Assembly (NCBI GenBank): GCA_020055645.1
Contig: CM034546.1
Coordinates: forward strand, 120,950,375 to 121,014,374
Length of the DNA: 64,000 bases
From: Tomocerus qinae
Taxonomy: Eukaryota > Arthropoda > Collembola > Entomobryomorpha > Tomoceridae
Direction of reading: 5' to 3'
Shown one piece after another: positions 24,713 through 34,354 of the stretch. A model generated the notes under the pieces. The model searched no databases. It was not told where the DNA came from and was given only the letters and a program-made list of their open reading frames with translations. Each line of letters starts with the position of its first letter. Positions within the stretch are counted from its first letter, which is position 1. The position numbers and the translations under genes are program-made.

Positions 24713-24780
24713 TGATGATTATAAAAAGCATCCGCCATGACAGGCGTTGCCTGTCATGGCAGATGCTTTTTATATATTGG
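24713..24780 (+). repeat. Polinton left terminal inverted repeat with internal hairpin
   Basis: It matches the inverted right end over about 64 bases, with about six differences. Inside it, 22-base arms around a 5-base loop (CGTTG) form a nearly perfect palindrome with one mismatch, centred at about 24,750. Known Polinton ends usually start AG; this one starts TGATG. Confidence 0.9.
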
Positions 24781-25066
24781 AAAATAATTTTAAAAAAAAA
24801 TTTAATGGGGTGAAAAATTCGCTCTAGTACTAAACATCTGTATTCATGGGAAGTAAGTTATGAATAGTTCACACATCATATTTAATATGAAGACTTAACC
24901 TATAAAGAACATAAAAGTTTTATGAGAAAGTTATAAAAGTAAAGCGTCTAGACATATGGATTTCAACAGATTTACAAATCTTGAAATACAACATCTTTTA
25001 GGTATTTAGGTCATTAAAAAATAAATAAATTACAAAAAAAAAAATACAGTATAATATAAATGATTC
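24781..25066. other. Polinton left subterminal non-coding stretch
   Basis: Very AT-rich, with homopolymer A and T runs. No open frame or promoter was recognised. Confidence 0.5.
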
Positions 25067-25450
25067 ATGTCATCTACAATGTGTCAGTCGACAACTGAGC
25101 TCCAAAGCAAAATGAAAATAAAAGTGGTTGTTAGCTCGGAATATCACCAATACCCTTCAATCCTGAACAAACCATGTAGAAAGAAAATAAAAATTGATTA
25201 CAAACCAATCACTATTCACACAGAGCTAACACTAACTACATCTAAAGATAAGGATGTAGTGTGCTATAGTGTAAACCAACGACAAAAGATTACACAACAG
25301 TCGTCATCGTCATTTACACCACCTGTTCTTAATTTCCAGTCTATTACCCCAAAAACGTTGTTATCGACTAATGAGCCTTTTCTGGCTTTACAAACTTTAA
25401 ATACAGCCGTAAAAGATTCATTAGACATTAATATTTCACCTCTACAGTAA
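25067..25450 (+). CDS. Unrecognised Polinton protein (127 aa)
   Basis: An uninterrupted ATG frame that is the first gene from the left end. The product has basic segments (KPCRKKIKIDYKP) and a Ser/Thr/Pro-rich middle, without membrane segments or metal-binding motifs. I do not recognise the family. Being open in an element where most genes are broken makes it more likely to be real. It might be a structural or host-interaction protein specific to this lineage, but there is no direct evidence. Confidence 0.5.
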   Translation: MSSTMCQSTTELQSKMKIKVVVSSEYHQYPSILNKPCRKKIKIDYKPITIHTELTLTTSKDKDVVCYSVNQRQKITQQSSSSFTPPVLNFQSITPKTLLSTNEPFLALQTLNTAVKDSLDINISPLQ

Positions 25451-25654
25451 AACAAATTTTGTCAAATCAGTAAAAATGCTTTCAGGATCTAATTTAATCA
25501 TCTAATTCTAAATGTGTATTATTATTTTATAGTATTAAAATAGCTCAGTTTTGTTATCCATGCCATTACAAAACAACCATTTTTTTCAAAACGTTTCTAC
25601 ATAAAGTTTATAACGAGGAGTAACACAATAAACTGTTTCCACTTATTATTTCCC

Positions 25655-25691
25655 TATAAATACTTTTGAAGTACAGAATAACTCTTCATTT
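25655..25691 (+). promoter_or_regulatory. TATA box and initiator upstream of the minor capsid-like gene
   Basis: TATAAATA at 25,655-25,662 is followed 33 bases later by TCATTT (A at 25,688), matching the arthropod initiator TCAKTY at the expected spacing. The next ATG is at 25,747. Confidence 0.5.
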
Positions 25692-25746
25692 ACATTTAAC
25701 AATTACATTGCTTAACATAAATAAACAAAATAATTACATTTTTAAA

Positions 25747-26167
25747 ATGAAATCCATATATACTTTTTCCGACGGTCATTATTTAGAGACTCTTCAATCC
25801 CAAATTCATAAGGGGACACCTTATAGCGTTAGTTCTAGGGTACAAAGAGGAGGGGTTTGTTCTCTACAATGGCAAGATATGTATTGCCAGTCATCAAAAA
25901 ACATGTCATTGCTAGCGCAAAACGAGCGGCGATTAAAACAGCATCAGATGTGCTCTGTGGAACATCCATAAAGCAAGCCATTAAAACAAATGGAATTAAT
26001 TTAGCAAAGGAAATTGGAAAGAATATTATTTCTTCAGTTAACCAAAAGGTTCTGGGAAAGTAAGAAAAAGGAAGTTGTTGACTTCCACATTTGACCATAA
26101 CGAAAAGAAGAAGAAAAATTCAGAGAATAAAACCACCAGTTTTAAAGAAGGGTATCAGGAGAAATAA
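25747..26167 (+). pseudogene. Minor capsid / membrane-active (pVI-like) protein, frameshifted
   Basis: The first frame (ATG 25,747) has a Tyr/Gly-containing head that ends near RVQRGG. The reading continues one frame over from about 25,852 with an amphipathic, Lys/Ala-rich helix region (ARYVLPVIKKHVIASAK). It then changes frame again near 26,060 into a Lys-rich tail ending at about 26,167. A Gly-rich head followed by R-x-V-L-P and a basic amphipathic helix is the pattern of the small Polinton capsid protein often compared with adenovirus pVI. It lies directly before the major capsid gene, as is usual. Two small frame breaks make this copy inactive. Family assignment is from pattern memory, so moderate. 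Confidence 0.5.
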
Positions 26168-26185
26168 AATAGACATACTGTCATA

Positions 26186-27440
26186 ATGTCTTTACTCCAC
26201 ACATCATCTCAACCAGCGATTCGTGATCAGGCAGACTTATTTTCATCATTATTAACAGGTAAGTTACTTTATATTTTCTACACTAATTTACTGACGGTTA
26301 ATTTACATTTTCTCAATAGATACAACTGTAGAATCGAGTTTCTATGTTGAATTTAAACCTGTCGTGAACATCCAGGACTCTGATGCAAAATTAGAATTTA
26401 AAATAATGGGTAATAGCAGCCACTACCTGAATCTTGGGGATCATTTTTTAACTCTATGTGTACGTTTGGAACAAAACAATGGTGATCCCATACCTCAAGA
26501 AATAGACATTAGCGTCACCAATAACACATTTCATTCTTTGTTTCTTCAATGTGAGGTATATGTAAACAATCAAATTGTATCTACAACGAATAATTTGTAT
26601 CCTTATAAAGCTTATTTCGAGGTAGTGTTTTCTTATAGTAGGGATTATTATGAGTCACAAGCGTCCTGTACGTTATTTAACCCTGAAGATGACGCGTCTG
26701 TGGTAGATACTGCAAATGGTGGTTACTCTGAAAGACGAGATTTATTTAAGGGATCCAAAAATGTAGAGTTAGTAGGAAAACTACATATTGACTTGGGTAA
26801 TCAAAGCCGTTACATTCTTAATGATACAAACGTAAGCATTGTTTTGACTAGGTCCCCTGATAACTTTGTCATTTTATGTACAAACACCACTCTTGACGAA
26901 GATGCTGCTAGTACATTTATCCCCAGAATAAAATTTTTAGACGCAGGATTGTTCATTAGAAAGGAAATTTTGTACCCAAGTTTGGTTGTTGCCCACCAAA
27001 AGCTCCTAGACAAGGAAGAGATTGCAAAATATTTTTATCAAAAAAAAGGTTTAAAATATTTTACAATCCCAAAAGGGAACCAGTCTTTTGTAGAGGAGAA
27101 TGTCTTTGTAGCAAATGTTCCCAGTAAAGTAATTTTGGCTTTCGTATCTAGCAGAGGTTTTAATGGAGATCTTGCCTTAAATCCATTCAATTTCTATCAC
27201 TACGATGTCAGCTACGTAGGTGTTTCTGTTAACAATTACTGTACAGGAAACACTTTCTTTGCATTCGACATTTGCCCCTCAGATAGTGAGAACAACATCC
27301 TACATTTGGAAAAGTCAGGTAGTGTCCGTATAGAGCTAAAATTTCATACAGCTCTACCAGAAGCTGTTCACTGCCTTGTATATTCAGATACCCAGGCTGT
27401 CTTAGAAATAGATAAGTATCGACAGGTGGTATCTCACTAA
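26186..27440 (+). CDS. Polinton major capsid protein (double jelly-roll type), spliced
   Basis: Exon 1 (26,186-26,258) begins ATG and encodes a head with the LH...DLFSSLL pattern. A 61-base GT-AG intron (26,259-26,319) joins it in phase to exon 2 (26,320-27,440), about 397 residues in all. The conserved block HSLFLQCEVYVNN followed by NLYPYKAYFE and later RYILNDTNVSIVLTRS is typical of the hexon-like capsid protein of metazoan Polintons (annotated as F54H12.2-like in many animal genomes). It forms the icosahedral shell. No stop or frameshift was seen, unlike the neighbouring core genes. Its TAA overlaps the next ATG (TAATG at 27,438-27,442). Confidence 0.85.
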
Positions 27441-27928
27441 TGGATACATTACAATTACAATATATTTTACAACACACAATTGCCGACAGTAATAAATTTG
27501 TAAACGTTTTGTCGTGCGATAAATTGGAATTTGTTCCCAACGAAGAATTTGCCATAATTGTTAATTCAGACCCTTCTACAAAACCTGGCTGTCATTGGTT
27601 AGCATTCTTTAAAGAAAAATCAGACAACTATGTTGAATTTTTTTGATAGTTTTGGATTTCAATTAGCTACTATAATTTAGAATTTCAAAAATTTGTAAAT
27701 AGATTAAATCTTAATGTAAGGTTAAGCAAAAAACAATTGCAATCACCAAGCCGGATCGTATGTGGTCAATATTGTGTATACTTTTTGCTAAATAGAAATA
27801 TCCACAAAAAGTTTCAAGATATTATTCAACCCTTTGGGAAAAAATTAACTAGTAACGATAGATATGTAGACAAATTTGTCCACTCTATACCGCTATACAA
27901 TTCTCCTTTAATAAAACATGTAAAATAG
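27440..27928 (+). pseudogene. Adenain-like cysteine protease, frameshifted
   Basis: This is the maturation protease that cleaves capsid precursors. The catalytic His lies in PGCHWLAFF and the Cys in VCGQYCVYFL, with an acidic residue after the VEFF strand (DSFG pattern in the shifted frame), matching the His-Asp/Glu-Cys order of the adenovirus/Polinton protease family. One extra base in a run of seven T at about 27,638-27,644 closes the first frame. A second shift near 27,665 restores the frame that ends at 27,928. The start overlaps the capsid stop by one base, which suggests translation coupled to, or a transcript shared with, the capsid gene. Confidence 0.75.
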
Positions 27929-28019
27929 ATTGTTTGTCTTGTTATAAATGTCATGATACATATAAAAGAAATCCTTATATTCAAACTATTATATCATTAT
28001 CTAAACATGTAAAATAAAA

Positions 28020-29014
28020 ATGAAGAATAAATTTGCAACTATACCTCTCTGTCAATCTGTGTTTAGTCTTTATTGGGTTAGCATGTCTAACAACTTAATT
28101 CAGTCCGCTTATTTAAATCCAAAACATCCAGCGAGTTTTGGAGGCATAAATAGATTAAAAGACGCATTTCCATCAGCATCAATTAAACAAATTCACACTG
28201 TGTTGCGAAAAGAAGATTGCTATACTAAACATAAAAATATACGTAGAAGGTTTAGACGCCGCCAAATTATTGTTCCAGGTAAAGATTATATTTGGCAAGC
28301 CGACCTAATTGATGTGAAAAAATACAGACGAGAGAACGATGGTTTTAACTTTATCTTGACCATTATTGACGTGTTCAGTAAATATGCCATTGCTATACCT
28401 ATTCAAAATAAATCCGCCAAAGAGGTAACAAAAGCTTTTAAATACGTATTTAGTAAGGGAAATACACCAAAATTTCTGAGCACTGATTTTGGGAAAGAAT
28501 TCTTCAATCGTAAATTAATATCGTATTTAACTGACATTAACATTATTTTATTTCTCGTAATTTTTCAGACAAGAAGTGTAGTGTAGTAGAGCGTTTCAAT
28601 AGAACATTATTTCTAAGATTATCTAAACTATTTACGTTTCAACAAAATTGTAATTACACTAATAATTTACAGAATGTAATTACCTCATACAATAACTCAA
28701 TTCATCGCAGTATTGGTATCCAACCATCTAAAGTTAACAAATATAATCAATTTGATATCTGGCTAAAACTATATGAGAAAACAATTTCTTTCCGTAATAA
28801 ATCCAAAACTCTTTTTCATGTGAACGATGAAGTGAGAATTGTGAAAGATAAGAATTTATTTCAGAAAGGATATGATTCTAATTTTTCTTCGGAAACATTT
28901 ATGATCTGTAAGGTAGTTAATACCACCCCAGTTACATATAGAATAAAAGATAAAAATAATATTTGTATTGACGGTATTTTTTATAACGAGGAAATGATTA
29001 AAATAAGTGCTTAA
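28020..29014 (+). pseudogene. Polinton RVE-family integrase, one frameshift
   Basis: This is the integrase that inserts the element and makes 6-base duplications. The N-terminal helical region is followed by the RVE core with catalytic Asp residues in WQADLIDV and LSTDFGKEF. The catalytic Glu (in VVERFNRT) sits in another frame after a break around 28,545-28,555, close to a T run. The shifted frame then stays open to 29,014 and contains the conserved NNSIHRSIG segment and a small beta-rich C-terminal domain. Translation may start at 28,020 or at the internal Met at 28,083. All three acidic residues are present in the DNA, but no single frame encodes them. Confidence 0.85.
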
Positions 29015-29058
29015 TGACATTAACACCCCATTCTTAGTTTATGGATTGACTCAAAAGG

Positions 29059-29791
29059 ATGTCCTTCCATATGTATCTAACGTCCTCTTGTTCTAATTAT
29101 TTCCCTGATAATACCACCAACAATTTCAAGGTACAATTGCCATCTAACCTTAACATCCAGGCACATGAATACGAAGTTTCACTTACCGAGTTGTCACTAA
29201 AAATCAAAACAAATTGTAACGAAAACAATTTTTTTATTAAAAAGTGCTCAAACGACATTAAATCGAATAGTTTTAAAAGCTTTTCAATTCCCAATAGTTC
29301 CTTCAGGACTGTATCTAGCTTAGTAGCTTATATACAATCCATTATTGAAAAAACTGACTATAAAGATCATATAACATTTAATTTTTCGAACATAACGAAT
29401 AGAGTGTCAGTGACAATATATAATTGTGAGGTAAAATTTAGCAAGCAATTGGCAAGTACAATAGGTTTGTGTGAGTTTTATAGCAACGATAGCAGTTGAG
29501 AGGTAATGTAATTGTAAATAGTTTAAATCCAAGTACTAACATATTCATTTGTAGTAATATTGTCGAGTCAAGTATCTTTAACAGTAATTATGAGAAGATC
29601 TACGTTGTATACCTGTGAAAACTGGTAATACAGACAGTGTATTTCACCACCTTAGTGATCAATATTTCAAGGTGCCTGAAGGAACATATAATAGTATAAG
29701 TATATATTTGAAATCAGATAAAGAGGTGGATATATGTTATGAAATTGACGTTGTTAAACTACATTTTAAAAAAGTAATTAATAAAACATAA
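29059..29791 (+). pseudogene. Polinton penton-like minor capsid protein, frameshifted
   Basis: The N-terminus has the YFPDNTTNNFKVQLP pattern followed by EYEVSLTEL, the signature of the single-jelly-roll minor capsid (penton) protein of Polintons. The first frame stops at 29,499. A continuation with NPSTNIFICSNIVESS lies one frame over (about 29,515-29,625), and the C-terminus (VDICYEIDVVKLHF) is in a third frame ending at 29,791. There are at least two frame breaks. It is placed between integrase and ATPase on the same strand, 45 bases after the integrase stop. Confidence 0.7.
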
Positions 29792-29797
29792 CATATT

Positions 29798-30430
29798 ATG
29801 ACTAATGTAAATGAAAACGAATATAAGTTCAAACATCCTTGCTCAATCGTTATAGCTGGCACCTCAATGTCAGGCAAAACGACATTTGTAGAAAAAATGT
29901 TAGAACACTTGAGCACATTGTTCAGTTCTTCAATTACGAATATTGTAATATCCTTTGCTAAAGAACAGAGTTTATACGACCGAATTAGAAATAAACATCA
30001 AAAACGTAACGTTTGTAAACAACCTTGAGCTAGATGATTATTATGATTCATTAATCGTCATCGACGATCAAATGACAGATGTAGCAAAAAGCAGGAAAAT
30101 TCAGGAGTTATTTATTAAAGGAGTTCATCATAATAGAAATACAGTTATATTAATTAACCAAAATCTATTTCCTCAGGGACAATTTGGGAAGGATATGAGG
30201 TTAAACACACATTATTTATGTATTTTCAAATCCCCCTCATTTCTGTCTCAAGTACAATATTTAGGAGGACATATTTTCCTCTTCACCCTTCATTATTAAC
30301 CCATGCGTATTTAGATGCCACCAAGTCTCCATACTCATATTTATTTATAAACTTACACCCAGAGTGTGATGATAGAATACGAATCAGAACCTGTATTTTA
30401 CCTAGTGAAGATGAGGTGATTTATACGTAA
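29798..30430 (+). pseudogene. FtsK/A32-type genome-packaging ATPase, frameshifted
   Basis: Walker A is AGTSMSGKTTF (residues about 24-34) and Walker B is SLIVIDDQM in the next frame. They are followed by the LFIKGVHHNRNTVILINQN segment typical of Polinton and NCLDV packaging ATPases. The frame changes near 29,990-30,020 and again near 30,270. The last part (DATKSPYSYLFINL to the stop at 30,430) matches the usual C-terminus. The start is only 6 bases after the penton stop, so the late genes are tightly packed. The order penton-ATPase supports the call. Confidence 0.8.
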
Positions 30431-30475
30431 GAAGTTTTCTAATCATTTAGCTTTCTCACTCCATCATTCTTGTTT

Positions 30476-30884
30476 ATGAGTTTGGTAGATGAGTATCGTA
30501 TTTTGGTATTGTCTATGTTTCAGTTGAATATGAGTAGGTGTACAGATAGAAACAAGTTATTTTTGGAACTTTTAAGTAAAGCTAACCCAATTCAAAGAAA
30601 TAAAGCAATTAAAGAGGCTACTGCTGACAATCTTCATTGTATCACAGAGGTGGCTGTGAACACATTGAAGGGCAATATCCCAATAAAACCAGAGCTAAAA
30701 GAAAAATTAAAAAGTATAAAGTTCAATTCGAAAATTTTCTGAAAAAAAAATTATCTGTTAAAAAAAAGAAAAAAACATTTTAAAGTATAGTAAGCATCTG
30801 CCATTATTGTTACAACCATTTTTGTCAGCAAGAGGTATCATTATTGGTAGAGTTGAAAGCTCACATTTAAATTTACAGTAAAAA
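30476..30884 (+). pseudogene. Small conserved-type Polinton protein, C-terminus frameshifted
   Basis: ATG 30,476 opens a helical Lys-rich protein of about 88 residues with the pattern NIPIKPELKEKLKSIKF. Downstream of its stop (30,742) another frame encodes a Lys-rich stretch and a hydrophobic tail (PLLLQPFLSARG) up to about 30,882. I recall similar small proteins (helical head, L-T-x-x-x-K-x-x-L-K-x-x-K, then basic and hydrophobic tail) between ATPase and other late genes in animal Polintons. The function is unknown. The A-rich region around 30,742-30,780 is where the frame is lost. Confidence 0.45.
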
Positions 30885-30901
30885 GTTTTAATAAATTTTA
30901 A

Positions 30902-31662
30902 ATGTCGAAGCGCATGAAACTAATTCCTGAAAAGGAATACCATCATCTACATACATTAAAAGCAAAGCATCTACAGCTTCCACAGTTGTTAGAAGAATCC
31001 TCAGTTATAACAAAAGATAACGAGGCTTCAAATATATTAACATCTCAAATTCCAGACGATATAAAAAGTCAAATGTATAGTAGTATTATGAAAAGCGTAG
31101 GGGAAAATATACAATTGATTCTTAGGAAGCCAATTAAAGTAGAAATCGGTGAAACAAAAGCTAATTTGTCTGGACTGGCACCTATAGAAACCCCAGTTTT
31201 AAATCAAGACGATATAATATTAACACCTGAGGATAAGCTACTATTAGCTTCAGTTCCACCATCAAATAAATCTGCGGTAAAACACATTATGAGCCTTCTC
31301 AAGGAAAATGAGCAGATATCTTGGGATAATAGAGGCACTGTGAGATTCTTTGCCCAAATCCATGTGAGGGCTCGAATATAATTGATTTGATAAGCTACAT
31401 TACTAGAAATCTTAAGTGGGTTGTACATCCACCAGGAGTTAACAGATTTTTGTTAGTTTGCAAAAAAATTAATATTCCTAGCACATTGTTAAATACTCGG
31501 TTACGTAAAGAATGGTGTCAACCTACTTTAAAACCTAGAGGAGATAAAACTCGCATAAGTGCCAATATTCTACAGCCTTCAACTTCATCTGAGGTTTCCT
31601 GGACAGCATTACGGAAAGAAGACCAAATTATAACGTTGGACGAATCAGTGAATAGCAGTTAG
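30902..31662 (+). pseudogene. Polinton late protein of unknown function, one frameshift
   Basis: ATG 30,902 follows a TAAAATTTTAA-like stretch. The first frame (159 codons) starts MSKRMKLIPEKEYHHL and is helical and charged; it stops at 31,381. The second frame, open to 31,662, continues with SNIIDLISYITRN. The combination of a K-R-M-x-L-I-P-E head and an N-I-x-D-L-I segment recalls an uncharacterised conserved Polinton virion-associated protein. I cannot assign a role. The break lies around 31,350-31,375. Confidence 0.45.
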
Positions 31663-31738
31663 TAGAAGACTAACATGTAAGAAATTTTAATGTCATTCAA
31701 TATTATGATTTCAATCTATACACAACAAAAATTTGAGA

Positions 31739-32473
31739 ATGGCATCAAAATATTATATTTGTACTACAGGACATGGTATATATAATTTAGATATGGTGAC
31801 TTTACAGTCTAGAATTTCCTCTTATACAAATATCAGGCTACAGTATAGTAACGTTTTTCTATTAAATTTGGTAAAATGTGGTTTTTATTACTCAGAAATT
31901 GAAGATAAGTTGTTTTGCTACTTTTGTGGGTGTACTTTATTAAAAATTTCAATAGTGATAATCCATGGTTGGAACACTCAATTTCCTATCCAAGGTGTCC
32001 TCATTTGCTTCTGCATAAAGGAAATAACTCCAAAGAACCAGACACCAACCTAGAAACCCTTATGGTATGCTTTTTGCTATAATTTAAAAAATGTTTTAAT
32101 TTAATATTAAATTTCAATTTTACTTTAGAAAGTTGATGACATACCATGCATTGCGGACATACGTAACTCAGACCCATGGAGTAATGGTGTGTTGAACGTC
32201 TACTACTACTATTATCATAAATGTGTTTTATTTGCTAAATATATTTTAAACTTAAATTGCATTGTAGATTTTGTTCAGAAAGCGTTTTTTGTTATGGGTG
32301 AAAATTTATGTCAAATTTGTATGGAGAAAGAATCCATATATATGATGTCACCTTGTAATCATCTTGTATATTGTTCTAATTGTATTTGTACCCAACAGAA
32401 ATGTATAATTTGTCGTGTACCTCATGTTGGTTTTATGAAAGTTTTAAATCATAATGTTTTAGTTTTATTGTAA
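31739..32473 (+). pseudogene. IAP-like protein: one BIR domain and a C-terminal RING, spliced, one frameshift
   Basis: Members of this family block caspases and can ubiquitylate partners. The BIR half begins with an Arg-Tyr-rich strand and has LVKCGFYYS, CYFCGC and, one frame over after a break near 31,945, the zinc ligands EHSISYPRC (C-x2-C...H-x6-C). An intron (32,065-32,128, GT-AG) joins to an exon that encodes CQICMEKES, PCNHLVYCSNC and CIICR, a complete RING-HC of about 40 residues near the C-terminus. Single-BIR plus RING is the architecture of baculovirus IAPs and insect IAP1-like proteins. It lies at the end of the late-gene strand, where accessory genes are expected. Whether it came from the host or a virus cannot be told here. 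Confidence 0.75.
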
Positions 32474-32592
32474 TATTTCTTGTAAAATTTATCAATGAAA
32501 ATAAATCACTTGTTCGAGAATAAAATGAAGACTTGCTCAATGTTTATTAACGCATAAAGGAGTAAATTATTCAGTTAATCTTATAATTTCAT

Positions 32593-33035
32593 CTACGAAT
32601 TATCCTCCCGATATCTTGAAAGAGCGATCTCATATTGGTCATCTCTTGGATTGTCTATCATCTCATCTGCATACTTCATAACATTTAACCATATTACATT
32701 ATGATTGTCCCTTAGTCTCCGAAGATCAAATTTTTCATTCCTGTTAACATACAATTAAAACATTAGTCAACAAATTTTGGTTTATGTAAATGATTAATTA
32801 CTCACTCTTCAGCCATGTCCAAAAGTGCTGTCATCAATGACCGAATTGTACGACTCCAACGGTGTATGGTACCCACGCGAAGTTCCTCTTTAATAATTTC
32901 AGCGATTAAAAGAATTCGTAGTGCAGACCTATTGTGACCCAAAGTACTTACATACACTGTCGCCCCATAATAAGATAAAAGTTCTTTTGCCATATTGATA
33001 CATGTTTGAGATCTGTGATTTGGGTTGTAAGACAT
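32593..33035 (-). CDS. Unrecognised two-exon Polinton gene (125 aa)
   Basis: Minus-strand exons 33,035-32,806 and 32,740-32,593 are joined by a 65-base intron with GTGAGT donor and TTAACAG acceptor, in phase (230 + 148 bases). The product is helical and charged (for example RWSRTIRSLMTALLDMAEE) with no metal-binding or membrane motif. I do not know the family. The correct splice phase and uninterrupted frame in a decayed element support a real gene. It is transcribed convergently with the IAP-like gene, their ends being about 120 bases apart. Confidence 0.6.
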
Positions 33036-33348
33036 GATGGCTAAATAAAGTATTGCGAGATGCTGATTCGGTTAAGAGAAATAACTTAATGATAAACAAC
33101 TACTATAAATTCTCTTCTACCACGTTTGTTTTGACTGTCCTTCTAATCACTGCACCGTTTCAGAGCGTGATAGTCAAAAGAGTTCAACTTGTTCTCACAC
33201 AACATCAAATACGGTTTATGATTACTACCGTGCATTCACCTACTATAAAATAGATTTTCTTGACCAGTCACTTACTGAAGGAGTAGCAAGAAGAAGTGGA
33301 TTCCTCAGAAAATGTCATATCTATATTACGCTACGACTTGTGATTTAG

Positions 33349-34152
33349 GCCTTGCCCTATAAGGTTGTCTAACAATGCAGCAGGATACTCCATTCTCAGG
33401 TGACATACTTTTTTGTTGACACATATTTTTAAAATCTATATTTGTGAATATGTATTTAAATGAAATACCCTTGTTAACTGCATTTTACACAGTAAATTCC
33501 ACTATACTGATGCAGTACTTTCGTTCATTGTTAGCATATACAAATCAAATGACCTATATTATGGTATATGATTTTGTTAGTTCTTACATGAAAAATTTGA
33601 AATTCAGTCACAGTATATGTGGTTTCAGTTGTATTGTAAAGTCTATACAGTGGGTGTATTTTTTACTGATAGTTAAACTGTAAATAATACTGTCACATAA
33701 TAAGTCACATAAATGCAACAGAAAAGTAATGTCATCTATTTACGTTTACAGCCCGGTTGACGAAGTTATAAAACAACATGATTCATATCTCCTGAACACC
33801 TGTCTATCAGTAAAATTGCCTGTAGGAACCTACGGAAGAATCACTAACACCAACGAGTTGGCTTGGGTTAGCGGAATTGATGTTTCCAGTAAGTAACTGT
33901 TCTGTAAATTGTAAAGATGTTAGTTTTCGTAATATAATAATTAAAGTAACATAATAACTAAAAATTAAATTTTAAAATGAAATCTCAACAGTTGGCTACG
34001 TTGATCCTGGGGATTGCAATCCTATCCTGGTATTGTTACGAAACACATCTGACACTGACTATCACTTCTTCAGAGGCGAACCTATTGCCCAATTAATTGT
34101 TGAGAAGTATGAAAGCTGCGTATTAATTCCACTTAGTTCTTTAAATGGGTAA
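33349..34152 (+). CDS. dUTPase-like protein, spliced, start unresolved
   Basis: Three exons give a trimeric dUTPase pattern: about 33,349-33,399 (motif I, SNNAAGYSIL), 33,752-33,888 (PVGTYGRI, motif II region degenerate) and 33,992-34,152 (GYVDPGD as motif III with its Asp, GEPIAQLIVE as motif IV). Introns are GT-AG and phases match. dUTPases hydrolyse dUTP to keep uracil out of DNA, and many DNA viruses carry one. The usual motif II serine pattern (RSSLA) is altered to TNTNELA, and the glycine-rich motif V is not seen after motif IV, so activity is doubtful. The 5' end is unclear: an upstream exon is needed, or a frameshift separates the Met at about 33,312. Confidence 0.65.
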
Positions 34153-34354
34153 TACTAACCAGACGAAATAAAACAAATGAGAGGATAATGTGAATTGATT
34201 TGTGTATTTATTCATGTACATTCATGTATTTATTTATTTATATATATATATATAAGTCATTCAAATGTACAGAACCAGTATTAATTAATTTATTATTATA
34301 TTAATATAATCTAATATACTAAAAATGTAAAAAAGTAATAATCATATAATGATA

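Noticed and set aside
24713-24780. Independent MITEs at the two ends of the Polinton instead of Polinton termini
   Set aside because: The 6-base target duplication flanks the whole 16.7 kb and pol continues exactly across it, so these are the element's own ends.
33053-33253. 66-codon plus-strand frame between the unknown gene and the dUTPase-like gene
   Set aside because: Uses a poor start, overlaps the likely 5' region of the dUTPase-like gene and shows no motif.
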